From assembly GCA_032027085.1 (NCBI GenBank), contig JAVSMS010000001.1, positions 2,201,705 through 2,265,704 on the forward strand: a stretch of 64,000 nucleotides of DNA. Reading direction: 5' to 3'. The position numbers and the translations under genes are program-made. Positions within the stretch are counted from its first letter, which is position 1; each line of letters starts with the position of its first letter. The notes beneath the pieces are model-generated. The model had not been told where the DNA came from. It did no database searches and was given only the letters and a program-made list of their open reading frames with translations. Shown here piece by piece: positions 62,709 through 64,000 of the stretch. Source of the DNA: Pseudorhodoplanes sp. Lineage in GTDB: Bacteria; Pseudomonadota; Alphaproteobacteria; Rhizobiales; Xanthobacteraceae.

Positions 62709-64000
62709 ATGGCTGAAGCAACTCGCAAGCTCGCCAATGGCGCCACGCGGATCGACTACGCAACCGATCCGTCGCGCTACCGGCACTGGAAACTGGCCGT
62801 CGATGGCGAGGTGGCGACCCTCATCATGGACGTGGACGAGAAGGGCGGGCTCTACGAAGGCTATGAGCTGAAGCTTAATTCCTACGATCTCGGCGTCGAT
62901 ATCGAGCTTGCCGATGCCTTGCAGCGGCTGCGCTTCGAATATCCGGGGGTGAAGACAATTTTGCTGCGCTCGGGCAAGCCGCGCGTGTTCTGCGCCGGCG
63001 CCAATATCCGCATGCTGGCGGGCGCGGCGCATTCCGACAAAGTCAATTTCTGCAAATTCACTAACGAGACCCGCAACGGCCTCGAGGATTCCAGCGAATT
63101 CTCCGGCCAAAAGACCATCGCCGTGGTGACCGGCTCCTGCGCCGGCGGCGGCTATGAACTCGCCCTCGCGGCCGATCACATCATGCTGGTGGATGACGGC
63201 TCTTCGACCGTCTCGCTGCCGGAGCTGCCGCTGCTGGCGGTCTTGCCCGGCACCGGCGGACTGACGCGCGTTACCGACAAGCGCAAGGTGCGTCGCGATC
63301 ACGCAGATGTGTTCTGCACCACCGAGGAAGGCATCAAGGGCAAGCGCGCAGTGGAGTGGCGGCTGGTCGACGAGATCGTGCCCAACACCAAGCTCGACGA
63401 CGTGGTGAAGCAGCGCGCGGCGGAATTTGCGAAAAAGTCGGACCGGCCCGCGGACGCGCAGGGCATCAAGCTGACGCCGCTGAAGCGTACATTCACGGAC
63501 AAGGGCGTCGACTATTCCTCGCTGTCGGTCGACTACAATCGCACCGGCCGCATCGCCACCATCACCTTGCGCGGCCCCGACGCGCCGCCGCCGGCTGACG
63601 TCAACGCGATGGTCGCGCAGGGCGCGGACTTCTGGCCGCTGCGGCTGGCGCGCGAACTCGACGACGCCATTCTCGATATCCGCACCAACGAGCCCGAGCT
63701 CGCGGTGATCGTGTTCAAGTCCTCGGGCGATGCGGAGCAGGTGCTGGCCTATGACACCTTTCTCGACGCCAACAAGTCGCACTGGCTGGCGCGGGAAATC
63801 CGCCTCTACTGGAAGCGCGTGCTCAAGCGCGTCGATCTCACCTCGCGCTCGCTGGTGACGATCGTGGAGCCGGGCTCGTGCTTTGCCGGCACGCTGGCCG
63901 AGCTCATTTTCGCCGCCGACCGCTCCTACATGCTGATCGGCCAGCTTGGCGGCAGCAATTTGCCGCCGGCGACGATAGCGCTGTCGAGCGCGAATTTCGG
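62709..64000 (+). CDS. boxC: BoxC, 2,3-dihydrobenzoyl-CoA epoxide dihydrolase (N-terminal part)
   Basis: The ATG at 62709 opens a frame that runs to the window end (about 430 of about 555 codons). It begins MAEATRKLANGATRIDYATD. Crotonase domain motifs RVFCAGANIRMLAG and TGSCAGGGYELALAADHI are followed by ELPLLAVLPGTGGLTRVTDK, matching benzoyl-CoA-dihydrodiol lyase. BoxC opens the ring epoxide made by BoxAB. The BoxR operator lies upstream; boxB and boxA are likely beyond the edge. Confidence 0.93.
   Translation, partial: MAEATRKLANGATRIDYATDPSRYRHWKLAVDGEVATLIMDVDEKGGLYEGYELKLNSYDLGVDIELADALQRLRFEYPGVKTILLRSGKPRVFCAGANIRMLAGAAHSDKVNFCKFTNETRNGLEDSSEFSGQKTIAVVTGSCAGGGYELALAADHIMLVDDGSSTVSLPELPLLAVLPGTGGLTRVTDKRKVRRDHADVFCTTEEGIKGKRAVEWRLVDEIVPNTKLDDVVKQRAAEFAKKSDRPADAQGIKLTPLKRTFTDKGVDYSSLSVDYNRTGRIATITLRGPDAPPPADVNAMVAQGADFWPLRLARELDDAILDIRTNEPELAVIVFKSSGDAEQVLAYDTFLDANKSHWLAREIRLYWKRVLKRVDLTSRSLVTIVEPGSCFAGTLAELIFAADRSYMLIGQLGGSNLPPATIALSSANF

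Overview
The window is high-GC DNA from an alphaproteobacterium, most likely Hyphomicrobiales (Rhizobiales) near Bradyrhizobiaceae/Xanthobacteraceae. The basis is the Tad/Cpa pilus gene set, the style of the alphaproteobacterial dnaX and formate dehydrogenase genes, a BoxR-regulated benzoyl-CoA (box) cluster, and Rhizobiales-type palindromic intergenic repeats. Genus is inference. No tRNA, rRNA, CRISPR array, insertion sequence or prophage was seen. Genes run off both ends (tadB on the left, boxC on the right).

Region 1 (1-9951): a Tad pilus locus. On the minus strand lie flp, a pilin-like small ORF, cpaA, cpaB, cpaC, cpaD, cpaE, cpaF and the start of tadB. On the plus strand lie a stand-alone secretin N-domain protein and two TadE-like pseudopilins. 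Region 2 (9964-15519): an Lrp/AsnC regulator, NADH pyrophosphatase nudC, a HIT protein, the SRP RNA, dnaX, ybaB and fdhD.

Region 3 (14635-34861): a large block for molybdenum-dependent formate oxidation. It holds fdhD, mobA, moeA, mobB, the three respiratory formate dehydrogenase subunits, a Tat-leader small subunit and a TorD-type chaperone with a helix-turn-helix front end. Upstream, and apparently transcribed into the dehydrogenase genes, are five poorly characterised proteins (DUF3306, DUF3305, DUF6352, DUF6505 and a biotin/lipoate ligase-like protein) joined by four consecutive ATGA overlaps. Divergent is a 674-residue multi-cluster ferredoxin-like protein, followed by a WD40/cytochrome c fusion, a frameshifted DUF4383 gene, a MoeA/periplasmic-binding-like fusion, a degenerate MoeA-like protein and a TusA-like protein. 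This block is the best candidate for an under-described system: a maturation and electron-transfer module for formate dehydrogenase.

Region 4 (34865-54044): mixed metabolism. It includes an amidohydrolase, CoA-transferase, enoyl-CoA hydratase, aldehyde dehydrogenase, an orphan form II CoxL-type molybdenum hydroxylase subunit, a Gfo/Idh/MocA oxidoreductase, a lytic transglycosylase, a tartrate/malate dehydrogenase, a LysR remnant, an HtrA-like protein that has lost two catalytic residues, several small secreted or membrane proteins, adenine deaminase and a MetE-like protein. Two intergenic stretches look like structured RNA: a hairpin cluster at about 48977-49148, and a possible FNR/FixK-controlled small RNA at about 50477-50612.

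Region 5 (54175-64000): aerobic benzoate catabolism. Benzoate-CoA ligase, a five-gene Liv-type ABC transporter, the BoxR repressor (XRE domain plus shikimate kinase-like domain), an alpha/beta hydrolase and boxC follow on the plus strand. Three copies of a TGCA-N6-TGCA palindrome lie in front of the ligase, boxR and boxC genes and probably make these a single BoxR regulon.
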